Shown: piece after piece, positions 1 through 11,300 of the stretch
Position numbering within the stretch: position 1 is the first letter of the stretch
Layout: every line of letters starts with the position of its first letter
NCBI GenBank assembly: GCA_905221605.1
Contig: CAJNDS010002433.1
Span: forward strand, 230,001-294,000
Direction of reading: 5' to 3'
DNA from: Symbiodinium natans
Taxonomy: Eukaryota > Sar > Dinophyceae > Suessiales > Symbiodiniaceae
DNA: 64,000 nt
Program-made: the position numbers and the translations under genes
Notes under the pieces: generated by a model
Told to the model about the DNA's origin: nothing
Database searches by the model: none
What the model saw: the letters and a program-made list of their open reading frames with translations, nothing else

Positions 1-60
1 TCGAAAACCCACGCGTTGTGTCAGGCCGAGAAAGGAGATCATGGCGAGGTGGCCTGAGGC

Positions 61-450
61 GGGGCGTAAGGATCAGGTTTGGGTTTAGGGTTTAGGGTTT
101 GGGGTTTGGGGTTTAGGGTGTAGGGTTTAGGGTTTAGGGTTTAGGGTTTAGGGTTTAGGGTTCAGGGTTCAGGGTTCAGGGTTCAGGGTTCAGGGCTTCG
201 GGTGGTTCACGGTGTTTGGAGGGTCTTTGGGGCATGTGAGGTTCAAGGGCCCTAAACCCCTAAGCCCCTAAACCCCTAAACCCCTAAACCCCTAAACCCC
301 TAAACCCTAAACCCCTAAACCCCTACACCCCTAAAGCCCTAAAGCCCTAAACCCCTAAACCCCTAAAGCCCTAAACCCCTAAGCCCCTAAACCCCTAAAC
401 CCCCAGACCCCTAAACCCCAAACCACGAACCCTGAAGCGCTGCCAGGCCG
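61..450. repeat. Opposed telomere-type arrays
   Basis: TTTAGGG and TTCAGGG units run on the plus strand to about 201. After a short unique spacer, CCCCTAAA units run in the opposite orientation to about 420. The two strands face each other, so this is not a native chromosome end. Variant units are homogenised in blocks. Confidence 0.9.
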
Positions 451-1304
451 CTTCCGCTCCTGCTCGTTGCTGGCATGGCCGGGGGCCTCGAGATCTGGGG
501 GTCGTAGGGTTGGAGGTTGTAGGGTTAAGGGGTTTAGGGGTTTAGGGGTTAGGGTTTAGGGTTTGGGGTGTAGGTGTTTAGGGGTTTAGGGTGTCTTTGG
601 GGTTTGGGGTATTCAGGTTGTAGGGATTGGTGTTTGGGGTTCGGAGGTTTGGGGGCTTTAGCGGGTTTTCGGGGTTGAGGGTGTCGGGTTTGGGGCTCAA
701 GGGCTGCTTTTCGTCTGAAGGGTGAGGGTTGTGGGGGATAAGGGCCGAAGAAAGTTCTGATGTCGGGGAGTTAGCGGGTTCAGGTTGCCGACTATGCACT
801 TCGATGTTCCAGCAGTGAGCCACTTGGTAGCCCGGCGTGGCATTTTTGTAGAAGAGCCCGAATATGGTTCCTGGGCCACAAGTCGGGTAAGATAAACCCC
901 CTGTAGGCCCTGAGCCCCATAGCCCGATAGTCCTAAGGCGTTGATGGAACAGCTGGCGACCTTCAACCCAAAACCTTATGCAAAGTTTAGGGCTTAGGTG
1001 TTATCAGGGGGGTTTAGGGTTTCGGGAACCCCAAACCCTAAGCCCTAAACCCTAAACCCCAAACCCTAAACCCCAAACCCGGAAAACCCCAACTCCCAAC
1101 ACCACTACGCCCTCAACCCTACAACCTTAGGCTACTTGGGAATATACTTTTTGGGTTTTTTAATTCCCAAGAAACAGCACAAATTTGTTTTTTGCTAGGG
1201 TTTCAAGCTCAGTATAGGGTAGCCCAGTGGTACCCTTTACCCCTTTTCCCTTTGTTTTGGGTTCCCTTATAAAGTAGCCAACCCCAATAGGGTGCCCTGA
1301 TTAT
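451..1304. repeat. Degenerate telomere-type filler with short unique islands
   Basis: Irregular TTTAGGGG and GGTTTGGGG units lie at about 500-700, unique sequence at about 780-965, and opposed CCCTAAA units at about 1022-1080. Positions 1136-1171 form a small hairpin whose arms read CTTGGGAAT and ATTCCCAAG. Positions about 1217-1290 contain a GTAGCCCAGTGGTACCC segment shared with elements near 23,071 and 23,718. No credible gene. Confidence 0.7.
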
Positions 1305-1480
1305 CAACCCTAAACCCTAAACCTAAACCCTAAACCTTAAACCCTAAACCCTAAACCCTAAACCCTAAACCCTAAACCCTAAACCCTAAACCCTAAACCC
1401 TAGACCCTAGACCCTAGACCCTAAACCCTAAACCCTAAACCTTAAACCCTAAACCCCAAACCCTAAGCCCTAGCAACCTC
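1305..1480. repeat. CCCTAAA array
   Basis: About 20 near-perfect CCCTAAA units with a few CCCTAGA variants. This is the dinoflagellate/plant-type telomere repeat read on the C-rich strand. Confidence 0.95.
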
Positions 1481-2390
1481 TCCCTTAAGGCGGTCGGCCT
1501 CCGTCTCGGAACGGGCTTTTGCAAGGTGCGGGGGTTGAGGGTGTAAGTGGGTTTAGGGTTTAGGGTTTAGGGTTGAGATATTCAGGGGCTCAGGGTTCAT
1601 TTACTGGGGTTAGGGTTTAGGGTTTAGGTTTCGGGTTTAGGGTTTAGGATTCAGGGTCTGGGGTCCTGAGCGCCCAGGCGTGCCCATTCCTAGATCCCTA
1701 AACCCTAACCCTAAGCCCTAAACCCTAAACCCCAAACCCCAAACCCTAAACCCTAAACCCCCAGGCCTCTGGCGAAGTCACAGCCCGTGCTTTTAAACAA
1801 GAAGAGCTGGACACACCGGCCTTAAAAGGAAGAGCAATTTCCAGTTTTTATCGGTGGTTCTTAAGCAAATAGTAGCTTAGTAGCTTAATTTGCTAATTTT
1901 TCTGTGGTTCTTAAGCAAATAGTAGCTTAGTAGCCTATGAACTCAGCAACTAAGGTAGACTAGAGAAGTGTGGGAGGTGCCTCCAGCCAAGCTGATGGTT
2001 TAGTGCCTAGAGGCTTTAGGGGTTAAGGGATTTAGGGGTTTAAGGGATTTTGGGGTTTGAGGGATTAAGGGGTTTAAGGGTTTTTTTAAGGGATTTTGGG
2101 GTTTAAGGGGTTCAGGGTATCTGCAGATGGAAAAGGGAGAAGTCAGCCCGAAGTGTTCTGGTTTTCTGCTTGAATTCTGTGAGGATTCATAGGTTTTTTG
2201 TTCAGGGAATCCTGGGAGTAGGGCCTTTAGGGTGTTCGGGCCTTCTACTGGTCTATAGGATTTAGGGGTGTTTTTTGTGTTGGACTCTTACAATTCCTAA
2301 TGAAGCCCTACATCCTAAGCCCTGAACGGAGTTGTGCCTAGTGGGTCCTTTTTGCCCCGTGTTCCCCCGCTTTTTTTTTGCCAGGTTCCT
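1481..2390. repeat. Mixed repeat region with a 50-bp tandem duplication
   Basis: Short telomere-type tracts of both orientations lie at about 1550-1790 and 2010-2120. Within unique sequence, a 31-bp segment starting GTGGTTCTTAAGCAAATAGT occurs at 1854-1884 and again at 1904-1934, a 50-bp period direct repeat. No gene is seen. Confidence 0.75.
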
Positions 2391-2549
2391 TTGAGGACCA
2401 AATGAGCCCTAAAATTGGGGTCATATACCCTATACTACGATAATCCCTATTCAGGGTATATGGACCATAACCCCTGTTAGATAATCCCCATGACCATTGC
2501 CTACTAAGGTATATACTATAACCCTTTTTAGGGTTAATTTGGTCCTCAA
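2391..2549. mobile_element. MITE-like inverted-repeat element
   Basis: The ends carry matching inverted termini: TTGAGGACCAAAT at 2391-2403 and its complement at 2537-2549, followed inward by a CCCTAAAA-like extension. The interior is AT-rich with nested palindromic GGTATAT motifs and has no coding capacity. This looks like a non-autonomous DNA element; no clear target duplication was seen. Confidence 0.6.
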
Positions 2550-2589
2550 GTTTATAGTTGGGGGTCTTAGCGCAAAGGGTAAATCCAGT

Positions 2590-3330
2590 AGTCAATAGAC
2601 CCTAAACCCTAAACCCTAAACCACCAGCCTGCAATTTTGAATCCCGTCAGCTGTGGCAGGGGTGGACGAGTGTCAGTGCAGACTCAAATGTCAATCATCA
2701 GAGGCGCGGTGTGGGGTGTGTGTTAGGCTTTCAGGCTATGGGGGTAAAGCTTTGCCTGGTACCCTAAACCCTAACCCTGAAACCCTAAACGCTTCGCCGG
2801 GGTTGGGGGTTTAGAGTTCAGGTTTTTAGGGGTTTTAGGCTTCTGGGATTCTCTAAGCGAAGCCCAAGCACTAAACCCGAGGCAACCGTTGGGTTTAGGG
2901 TTTGGGGTTTGGGGTTTAGGGTTTAGGGTTTAGGGTGTTTCGGGTAGACCCCAAGCCCTCAAACCCCTAAGCGCCAAAACTGTTTCAGGGTTTGGGGCTT
3001 AAGTTTTAGGCCTGAGGAGCTTAAGCCCTACAAGCCCGAAAGTCTCAACACCCAGGCCCAAAAAGCCTCTGACCTAATCTTCCCAAACCCTAAACCCTAA
3101 ACCCTAACCCTAAACCCTAAACCCTAAACCCTAAACTCCAAACCCCAAACCCTAAACCCTAAACCCTGATCCTCAGCCTCCGACCCGCCAGAGGAGCCGG
3201 GTGCTCCGCCAGGCAGCGGGGGCCACAGCATCTCCCCCCCAATGCCGTAGCAGACTTGACGGGCACCAGCTCATCGCACAGCGCGAGCTCAGAGAGTTCC
3301 AGGGTCTATGGTTTAGGGTTTAGGGTTTAG
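2590..3330. repeat. Mixed-orientation telomere-type tracts
   Basis: Short CCCTAAA tracts lie at 2598-2622, about 2760-2790 and 3083-3170, with TTTAGGG tracts at 2890-2940 and 3308-3345, separated by unique spacers. Nothing else is recognised. Confidence 0.8.
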
Positions 3331-3530
3331 GGTCTAGGGTTTGGGGTTTATAGGGGCCTGCGTCGTACGAATCGAACGGTTGTTCGGGTGCCTGTTGGCT
3401 TGCTTTCTGCCTGGGGGGTGGTTCTTGGGCTCGAGGTTCAGGGTTTTGGGGTGGTCCGAAAGCTCTCTGTGCCCTGTAAAGGCCTGCAGCCCGCAGCTTT
3501 TTCCCGCAGATGTGACGGGCTTGAGCAGAG

Positions 3531-4283
3531 ATGAACTGGCTTAGGACCTGTGTCATGTTGGCATGCGGCCTCGTCTTTGTAACCTTGGCGGCCTGCCTTT
3601 TTAGGCTTCTCGGCCGGCCCAGTGCATTCGGTGCATTCGGTTGCATCAAGGACCACCGGATACACCTGAGCTCTTGTGCCCAGCAGTGCGCCGAGGACGG
3701 CTTGCAGGCCAGGTGTGTCTGGGGCTGCTTGGTGGGCTCAGGGGTGCCATCCACCTGTGCCTCCTGCCTTACCACACTGCTCGACTGCGGCCGGCGGTTC
3801 TGCGCGCAGGACTGCCAGGGGAAGGGCTCTCAGTGCCTAGGATGCCTGGCAAGGGTGTGCTCCTCCTGCAGCAAGGCGCTCAACTTCCAGACACACACCA
3901 TGGACGCCGCGGACGCCGGGCCGGCCTTCACCAAGCTCTTCGAAGGGGCCCCCGGTGAGGCGGCCAATGGCCCTGTGGCCTTGTTGGCAAAGCAGGCGAC
4001 AACCTGTGCCAGGAGAGGCTCCCTTCTGCACAGATGTGGCTGCCCTTGCTACAGCAGCCCTGATCCATCGGGCTGCTATGCTGCGTGCTCCATCGATGGC
4101 TGCTTTGCCGGATGCTCGGGTTGCGCGCGCCGCCGCTGCTTCGAATCTTGCCGAAGGTCCATCGCAAGCTTGGAGTGCGCGACCTGCATCAAAGGTCACT
4201 GTGGGGGCTGCGCGGTGAGTTACAGCATGGAAGCCCCGGAGGGGGGCCAGACTGTAGCCATCTTACCACAAGGCCCGCCTTAA
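3531..4283 (+). CDS. Cysteine-rich secreted protein (hypothetical)
   Basis: A 250-residue ORF starting at ATG 3531. The first 24 residues form a hydrophobic segment after MNWLR, resembling a signal peptide or anchor. The protein has 32 cysteines, many in CxxC and CxxxC spacing, in two clusters (residues about 40-115 and 165-225) separated by a cysteine-poor linker. Each cluster ends in a CxxCxxxxCxxC pattern, so the protein looks like two divergent copies of one disulfide-rich or metal-binding module. I do not recognise the family. It sits alone among telomere-type repeats. Signal peptide, regular cysteine spacing and high GC argue for a real gene, but the 3' end and any introns are uncertain. 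Confidence 0.5.
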   Translation: MNWLRTCVMLACGLVFVTLAACLFRLLGRPSAFGAFGCIKDHRIHLSSCAQQCAEDGLQARCVWGCLVGSGVPSTCASCLTTLLDCGRRFCAQDCQGKGSQCLGCLARVCSSCSKALNFQTHTMDAADAGPAFTKLFEGAPGEAANGPVALLAKQATTCARRGSLLHRCGCPCYSSPDPSGCYAACSIDGCFAGCSGCARRRCFESCRRSIASLECATCIKGHCGGCAVSYSMEAPEGGQTVAILPQGPP

Positions 4284-4518
4284 ATTTTTTTGGGCCGAGG
4301 TTACGTATAGCCCGCACGGGAGAGCGCATGCCGGCATGCGAACTGTTTGAAACGAATTTGGCAATTTGGCACTCACGCTGGCCACCTGCACAGAGCATGA
4401 CCTCTGGGACTAGCCTCGAGGGCTTTCCATTGGCACAGTTCGCACAGCTGTCCGCCAGAACCTTGAAACCACCCCGAGCCCTAGCCCCAAAACCCTAGAA
4501 CCCTAGAACCCCAGAAAC

Positions 4519-4870
4519 CCTAAACCCTACAGAGCCCGAGAACGCCAGAAACTCTCAGGGTTCCCTGTCTTGGCCTTAAACCCTAAACCCTAAACCCTAA
4601 ACCCTAAACCCTAAACCCTAAACCCTAAACCCTAAACCCTAAACCCTAAACCCTAAACCCTAAACCCTAAACCCTAAACCCTAAACCGTAAATAAACCCT
4701 AAACCCTACAGAGCCCGAGAACGCCAGAAACTCTCAGGGTTCCCTGTCTTGGCCTTAAACCCTAAACCCTAAACCCTGAACCCTAAACCCTAAACCCTAA
4801 ACCCTAAACCCTAAACCCTAAACCCTAAACCCTAAACCCTAAACCCTAAACCCTAAACCCTAAACCCTAT
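4519..4870. repeat. Duplicated unique segment plus CCCTAAA arrays
   Basis: A segment of about 55 bp containing AGAGCCCGAGAACGCC and TTCCCTGTCTTGG occurs near 4522-4577 and again near 4701-4756, a 179-bp offset. Each copy is followed by a CCCTAAA array of about 110 bp. This looks like a segmental tandem duplication of spacer plus array. A partial third copy of TTCCCTGTCTTGG follows at about 4884. Confidence 0.85.
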
Positions 4871-5720
4871 TGCAACTTCGTGGTTCCCTGTCTTGGACAC
4901 CAGTTTTGGACCCAAGAGCCTGAGCTCGTCGAGGGCGGAGGCCCCGTGATGGAGCGATGCTCGGAGGTTCATGGTACTTATTCACCAATCGTAACTGTCA
5001 GGGTTTAGGGTTTAGGGTTTAGGGTTTAGGGTGTAGGATTTAGGGGTACTTATAACTGTCCTTATAACTGTACTTGCAACCGTGTTAGGGCACTTAGGGG
5101 GCTTCGAAGTGGGTTATCAGTACAGTTATAATTGGGTTATTAAGTACCGCGAACCTCCAAGTAGAAAGCAGCAGAAAGCAGCAGTTGCTGGTCAGAATCC
5201 GGTGGTTCGCCCGACAGCTGCTTCAAACAAGAAAGTCCCGCTTGGAGGGTTGGGGGCGTATGGGGTTTGGGGGTGTGGGGCTTAGGGTTTAGGGTCTAGG
5301 GTGGGAGGTTCAGGTACAAAACGCCGATGATTATCTGTACTTCTCAGCCCCCTAAGTCCTCTGAGTATGTTAGAAGCAGACTGTTGTTGGGGCCATAGGT
5401 ACTCATGAACCTCCAAAGCACACGTCGATCCCCTAAGACGTCTTCGAACCCAAGAATCCGCAGAGCCTAAGCCCCTCCAATCACCCAACGCCACCCCCTA
5501 AACCCTAACCCTGAACCCTGAACCCTGAACCCTAAACCCTAAACACTAAACCCTAAACACTAAACCCTAAACCCTAGGCCCTAAACCCTGAAACCTTTCC
5601 AGCTTAGAACCCATCCTCAGGGTTTTCCCCAGACTTCAGAAAGGATCACTCAGAGACTCAACAGACAGGGTTGGGGTTTAGGGGTTCAGGAAGAAGGTCT
5701 GGGGCCTGCAGGCACAAATA
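4871..5720. other. Unique sequence without a recognised gene
   Basis: Mostly unique DNA with short TTTAGGG (about 5000-5035) and CCCTAAA-like (about 5495-5590) tracts. Short ORFs of 60-70 codons show no recognisable motif. Confidence 0.6.
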
Positions 5721-5721
5721 A

Positions 5722-5754
<33 letters not shown>

Positions 5755-5824
5755 GAGAGAGGGAGAGAGAGAGAGAGAGAGAGCTAGAGAGAGAGAGAGA
5801 GAGAGATATATATATATATATATA
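5721..5824. repeat. (AG)n and (TA)n microsatellite
   Basis: About 85 bp of nearly pure AG dinucleotides passes directly into about 19 bp of TA. The apparent serine/leucine-rich ORF across it is a repeat artefact. Confidence 0.95.
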
Positions 5825-6106
5825 GACACGCCTTCTTCTGTAAAACAAATAATAAACCCTTGCGTAAGCCCTATGAAGCCCCGAAGACCCCAAACCCCCT
5901 AAGCCCCGCCAAAACAAATACCCTACAACGCGCGCACCTCTCAGGAGTGGAACTACAAGGTTCTCCGCCTCCGGCGCGGGGTCCCACTCTTTGGACCTCG
6001 TAGGGGCAGTGGTCTCTGTTTCGTTGGGTTGAGGGCGGAGGTCTGAACCCTGAACCAGACACCTTAGGCTCCCATACACCACACCCTAGAATGGGATGTG
6101 TTGTTG
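5825..6106. other. Unique spacer
   Basis: Unique DNA of about 280 bp between the AG/TA microsatellite and the next CCCTAAA array. No gene recognised. Confidence 0.5.
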
Positions 6107-6360
6107 CCCTAAACCCTAAACCCGGACGCTAAACCCTAAACCCTAAACCCTAAACCCTAAACCCTAAACCCTAAACCCTAAACCCTAAACCCTAAACCCT
6201 AAACCCTAAACCCTAAACCCTACCCCTAAACCCTAAACCCTAAACCCTAAACCCTAAACCCTAAACCCTAAACCCTAAACCCTAAACCCTAAACCCTAAA
6301 CCCTAAACCCTAAACCCTAAACCCTAAACCCTAAACCCTAAACCCTAAACCCTAAACCCT
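6107..6360. repeat. CCCTAAA array, about 250 bp
   Basis: Near-perfect CCCTAAA units with one short-unit interruption near 6222. Confidence 0.95.
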
Positions 6361-7204
6361 AGGGGTGTTAGGGGTATTTTTCGAAGTTGGAAGTTCGACT
6401 TGAACCTCGGTCTTCTCAATGTCTCATGCGATGGTCGGCAAGCATGGTTCGCCACTTGGAGGAGCGTGGGCAGAGGCGTCGAGCTCTCTGATGGATTTTG
6501 TCCGTATGGCCGCTGGCTGCGGAGACTGCTCCCCTCCCTGTAGTGCAGCACATTCCCTCCGTCGAAGTGGCCGGGAGCTGCTGTAACTTCAATCTGTGGG
6601 ACAGAGGCGACGCACCTGGCCTGCCACGAGCCATGTGGGTCATCGGCCCCGGCAACATGCATCGGGCTTTAAAGCTTAGGGTCGAATTGGGGTTTAGGGT
6701 TGAGGGTGACCTAGACCTAGACCCCACCGCCCCTACCTAGACCACCCTAGACCCCACCACCCCTACACCCCCACCCCTACCCCAAACCCCAAACCCCAAA
6801 CCCCAAACCCCAAACCCCAAACCCCAAACCCCAAACCCCAAACCCCAAACCCTCTTGAACCCCACTCCCTAAATTTTTGGGTACACCGCTCTTCCCTGTA
6901 GTTGAGCCGGGCCAAACTCTTCAACGTCTTAAACCCTTAATCCCTTTAAGCCCTTAAACCCTGACCTCAACCCTACCCTAAGAACCCCAAACCTACTTCT
7001 TGGGTAGGCTCTTATGATGAAACCCCTTGTAGGATTCTTCGGCAACCTACGAGAACGTAGGTTTTGGCTTCTCTTCAGGCAAACCTGAACCCTAAACCTT
7101 AAACCCGAAACCCTAAACCCTAAACCCCAAAGCCCTTAAACCCGTCAATCCTAAAGCCCTGAGCTTCCCGGCGACGAGGAAGAAGCTTAAGCCGGGGCCC
7201 ACCA
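6361..7204. other. Unique island, CCCCAAA tract and degenerate repeats
   Basis: Positions 6361-6670 are unique and relatively GC-rich with ORFs on both strands, none recognisable. Positions about 6781-6852 are a clean CCCCAAA array. The rest is degenerate telomere-type sequence. Confidence 0.6.
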
Positions 7205-7385
7205 GGTTGGAAGGGGGGGGGGGGGGGGGGTTAGGGTTTTGGGTTCAGGGTTGAGGGCTGAGTTTTTTTTGTGGTATATTTCTTCTTCTTTTTCTTCTTA
7301 TTTATTGTTATTATTCTTTTATTATCATATATACATATATATATATATGTGTGTGTGTGTGTTTTTTTTTGGGGGGGGGGGTTAT
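7205..7385. repeat. Poly-G, AT/GT microsatellite and T/G tracts
   Basis: G runs at about 7205-7230, TA then TG dinucleotides at about 7328-7360, then T and G homopolymers to about 7381. Apparent ORFs here are low-complexity artefacts. Confidence 0.9.
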
Positions 7386-7478
7386 TTGAGGCTTATGCAG
7401 CATCTTCGGTGGTCTGAAGAGTCCGAGGGGGCTTGGGTTAAACGCTTGCACACAGACCCGCGCAGCCGTTATACCAAT

Positions 7479-7546
7479 ACCTTTGTCATAGTTGGGTAGC
7501 AATTTACATTTCTAAGTTAAGGGTACTTAAACCCAACAAGGAATAT
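7479..7546. repeat. Dispersed element copy 1 (matches a channel-gene intron)
   Basis: This segment begins ACCTTTGTCATAGTTGGGTA and continues with TTAAGGGTACTTAAACCCAA. The same order of motifs recurs at 48,592-48,653, inside intron 1 of channel gene A. It is probably a copy of an introner-like or other short dispersed element. Confidence 0.7.
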
Positions 7547-8132
7547 GAATTAAACAATAATACTATCCCAATCATGAACTAGTATGCCTATACGTGTTCG
7601 GGCTGATCCAGGTTTGGCGGCTGCAAAACCGTATGCCCTTAAGATCGCAGCACGAACTAGGCAGCCTAAGGCTTAGGGACGAAGGTGGCAGCCTAAGGCT
7701 TAGGGACGAAGGGTTTAGGGTTTAGGGTTCAGGGTTTAGGGTTTAGGGTTTAGGGTTTAGGGTTTAGGGTTTAGGGTTTAGGGTTTAGGGAACAAGGTCC
7801 TCAAACCCAAACCCTAAACCCGGCAAGGCCTAAAAGCACATAAACTCACAAAACCCTAAATCTAGAAAGCCCACCCAAAACCCCAACCGCGAATCGAAAG
7901 CGTTTTCAGGCCTAGACCTCTGCCTAATAGTTTTTTCTTTTTCGTGCGTGGAGGGGGGGAGAGGGGGGCACTTAGGGTTTTAGGGGTTTAGGGTTTCGGG
8001 TTTCGGGCTTCGGGTTTCGGGTTTGGCATTTGTACACATGGCTAGCAGAAGGAGATAATAAATGAGCCGCCCTTCAACAAGCGGAGCATTTCGGAGGTCT
8101 TGGCGATTGTTCGGGAAACCCTAAAGTTGCCG
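7547..8132. repeat. 27-bp direct repeat, TTTAGGG array and spacer
   Basis: GCAGCCTAAGGCTTAGGGAC occurs at 7661 and 7688, giving a 27-bp period tandem repeat that runs straight into a TTTAGGG array at about 7710-7790. The remainder is degenerate repeat and unique spacer with no gene recognised. Confidence 0.8.
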
Positions 8133-8452
8133 TAAACCCCTAAACCCCTAAACCCCTAAACCCCTAAACCCCTAAACCCCTAAACCCCTAAACCCCTAAA
8201 CCCCTAAACCCCTAAACCCCTAAACCCCTAAACCCCTAAACCCCTAAACCCCTAAACCCCTAAACCCCTAAACCCCTAAACACCTAAACCCCTAAACCCC
8301 TAAACCCCTAAACCCCTAAACCCCTAAACCCCTAAACCCCTAAACCCCTAAACCCCTAAACCCCTAAACCCCTAAACCCCTAAACCCCTAAACCCTAAAC
8401 CCTAAACCCTAAACCCTAAACCCCTAAACCGCTAAACCCCTAAACCCCAACC
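8133..8452. repeat. CCCCTAAA array, about 320 bp
   Basis: A highly regular 8-bp unit (extra C) rather than the 7-bp unit, with a short return to CCCTAAA near 8395-8420. Block-wise homogenisation of one variant suggests local tandem expansion. Confidence 0.95.
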
Positions 8453-8935
8453 CCTGGGCCCCAAGCCCTGCGCTGTCTTGGTGGACACCTCGTGCTCTTT
8501 ATGCAACAGAAGCCCATGCCTTAAAGGCCTGCATTTGGGTTGACGGTTCAGGGTTCAGGGTTCAGGGTTTAGGGTTTAGGGTTTAGGGTTGAGGGTTGAG
8601 GGTTGAGGGTTGAGGGTTTAGGGTTGAGGGTTTCCTTGGGGGCCTTGTTTCTGGGTGGCCGCTGGTCCGAGCCATGGCGCTTCTGCTGGAGGGCTCCCGT
8701 GCCATCTTTGGGTGCATCGTCGCCCTCCAGATTGTGACTGTGCAGCTGGGCCTTGAGGGTTTAGGGTTTAGGGTTTAGGGTTTAGGGGTTTAGGGTTTAG
8801 GGTTTAGGGTTTAGGGTTTAGGGTTTAGGCTTTAGGCTTGAGGCTTTAGGGTTTAGGGTCCCTAAACCCCAAACCCCCTAAACCCGAATATCAGGCTGAT
8901 GGTTCTTTTTTCGTATTTTTTCTGGTTTTTTTTTC

Positions 8936-9002
<67 letters not shown>

Positions 9003-9350
9003 CGTATTTTTTCTGGTTTTTTTTTGTATTTTTTCTGGTGTCAGAGTGAACCTAAACCCTAAACCCTAACACTAAAACCCTAAACCCTAAACCCAAACCC
9101 TAAAACCGACCCCAAGCCCTAACCCTAAACCCTAACCCCTAAGCCCTAAACCCTAAACCCTAAACCCTAAACCCTAAACCCTAAACCCTAAACCCTAAAC
9201 CCTAAACCCTAAACCCTAAACCCTACACCCTAAACCCTAAACCCTAACCCTAAACCCTAAACCCTAAACCCAAGACCATGAAAAATACGAAAAAAAAACC
9301 AGAAAAAATACGAAAAAAAAACCTGGACCCCGAATATCACGCCCTAGACC
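8453..9350. repeat. Telomere-type tracts around a 64-T homopolymer with inverted flanks
   Basis: TTTAGGG and TTGAGGG tracts lie at about 8540-8635 and 8757-8860. A pure T run spans 8939-9002 and is bracketed by TTTTTTCGTATTTTTTCTGG units. The complement of that unit recurs at about 9279-9322, beyond a CCCTAAA array at about 9136-9270. CCCGAATATCA occurs at both outer edges (8883 and 9329). Confidence 0.85.
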
Positions 9351-9699
9351 GCAAAGCCTAAACCCTTCCTTGACTGCTGGCCAATGCCTCTGCAATCTCC
9401 ATCCTTGCCCCTAGAAGTAGTACTACTGCCTCTACACCCCCAAACACCCCCTTCAGGCACCAACAAGCAAGCGAACCTCTGAACCCTAAACCCTAAACCC
9501 TAAACGCTCCACAAATGAGCTGCCGCGCTTGCTTCTGCTTCCAGAGTCTCCACGAACTTGTCCAACGGCACGGCTTCGACACTTGCCACGGATGTCTTGG
9601 CGGGGGGAACCTACACGGGCACGGATTGCCAAAGGAAAGCCCCCCTTTCTGGTGGCGCAGCAATCATGGCGTCCACGAAAGAGCCCGAAACCACAGGTT
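9351..9699. other. Unique island without a recognised gene
   Basis: About 350 bp of unique sequence with a 67-codon ORF at 9515 that has several cysteines but no recognisable domain and runs into the flanking repeat. Not called as a gene. Confidence 0.5.
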
Positions 9700-9882
9700 T
9701 AGGGTGTTCAGGGTTTAGGGTTTAGGGTTAGGGTTTAGGGTTTAGGGTTTAGGGTTTAGGGTTTAGGGTTTAGGGTTTAGGGTTTAGGGTTTGGGGTTTA
9801 GGGTTTAGGGTTTAGGGTTTAGGGTTTAGGGTCCAGGGTTTAGGGTTTAGGGTTTAGGGTTTAGGGTTTAGGGTTTAGGGCC
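9700..9882. repeat. TTTAGGG array
   Basis: About 25 TTTAGGG units on the plus strand with one TTTGGGG and one TCCAGGG variant. Confidence 0.95.
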
Positions 9883-10980
9883 TCAGATACTCTCAGGATG
9901 TTTCGACCGAGGATCTACAGGACGGTTTTGACTGGGTACCGACATACGGTTTCAGGACTTTTCGTTGTGGGGTTTGGGGGTCTTCAGGTGGTAACCTTAT
10001 AGCAGGAGGGTTCAACTTGCCGTTGTTGGTGAGTGTGTGCATGGTTCCTTCTGGGGTGTCTTTTTGGGACCACATTACAGACGCTACTGCATACGCCCTC
10101 GGAGAAGGCTTAGGTACCCCCACCAGGGAACTACTCTCTTAAAGCGCTGCCACATGATTTAGGGGTTCGCGCACTTCTCACCCCGAAGCCCGAAAAAAGG
10201 AACCAAAAGGCCCTGAAGCCCGAAACCCCAAGCCCGAAGCCCCCAACCCCCAAAACCCCAAGCCTTAAAGCCTAAACCGTAAGCCCTAACCCCTAAACCC
10301 TAAACCCTCCAGAGCCCGTAACCTCTTAGGTTTCGTAGTTTAGGGTTGAGGATGCGCAGGGTTCAGGGCTGGGATGCCCCAAATCCCGAAAGCCCTAAAC
10401 CCTAGACCCAAAATCCCTGCATTTCTAAGCCCTCTAGGGTTTAGGGTTAGGGTTTAGGGTTTAGGGTTTGGGGTTTAAGGTTTAGGGTTTAGGGTTTAGG
10501 GTTTAGGGTGTAGGGTTGCCATAAACGAAATCCCCTAAGTCCCCAAAACCCGCAACCCCTACATTGTATCCCCAAACCCTAAACACCAAACGCCCAAAAC
10601 CCTGAACCCCCAAGCCCCAAACACTAAAACTTCCCAAGCCCTAAAACCCCATAAACCCTAAAACCCGAAAAACCCCAAAACCCCCAAACCCCTAAACCGC
10701 CCCCCCCCAAAACCCCAAACCCCTAAAAACCCAAAACCCCCAAAGCCCCCTAGACCCTAAACATGTGGCCTCCAAGGTTGCAGCCCCTAGACCCTAAACC
10801 CTAAACCCTAAACCCTAAACCCTAATCCCTAAACCCTAAACCCCTAAACCCTAAACCCTAAAACCCCAAAACCCTAAACCCCGTGGCCTCCGAGGTTGCA
10901 GCTGCTGCTGTTCTTGGTGGTCTCCTGTAGGAAGGGTTGGTCCAAGGACTCCTCCTGGGAGGGTGGAAGGGGGGGGGAGT
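9883..10980. other. Unique and degenerate telomere-type mixture
   Basis: A unique segment at about 9883-10,150 is followed by C-rich degenerate units (CCCTAAAACCC, CCCGAAGC types) and short clean tracts at about 10,437-10,510 and 10,795-10,860. No gene recognised. Confidence 0.6.
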
Positions 10981-11300
10981 TAGGGTTTAGGGTTTAGGGT
11001 TTAGGGTTTAGGGGTTTAGGGGTTTAGGGGTTTAGGGGTTTAGGGGTTTAGGGGTTTAGGGGTTTAGGGGTTTAGGGGTTTAGGGGTTTAGGGGTTTAGG
11101 GGTTGGGTGGTTTAGGGGTTTAGGGGTTTAGGGGTTTAGGGGTTCAGCGGTTTAGGGGTTTAGGGGTTTAGGGGTTTAGGGGTTTAGGGGTTTAGGGGTT
11201 TAGGGGGTTCAGGGTTTAGGGTTTAGGGTTTAGGGTTTAGGGTGGAAAGTTTAGGGTTTAGGGTTTAGGGGTTTAGGGTTTAGGGTTTAGGGTTTCTTAA
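10981..11300. repeat. TTTAGGGG array
   Basis: About 30 units of the 8-bp variant, flanked by 7-bp TTTAGGG units on both sides. It has the opposite orientation to the 8-bp CCCCTAAA array at 8133-8452. Confidence 0.95.

Noticed and set aside
676-700. Spliced-leader relic at GGCTCAAG near 685
   Set aside because: Only 8 nt match, preceded by telomere-type GGTTTGG. The same 8-mer in gene A coding near 49,829 shows that it arises by chance.
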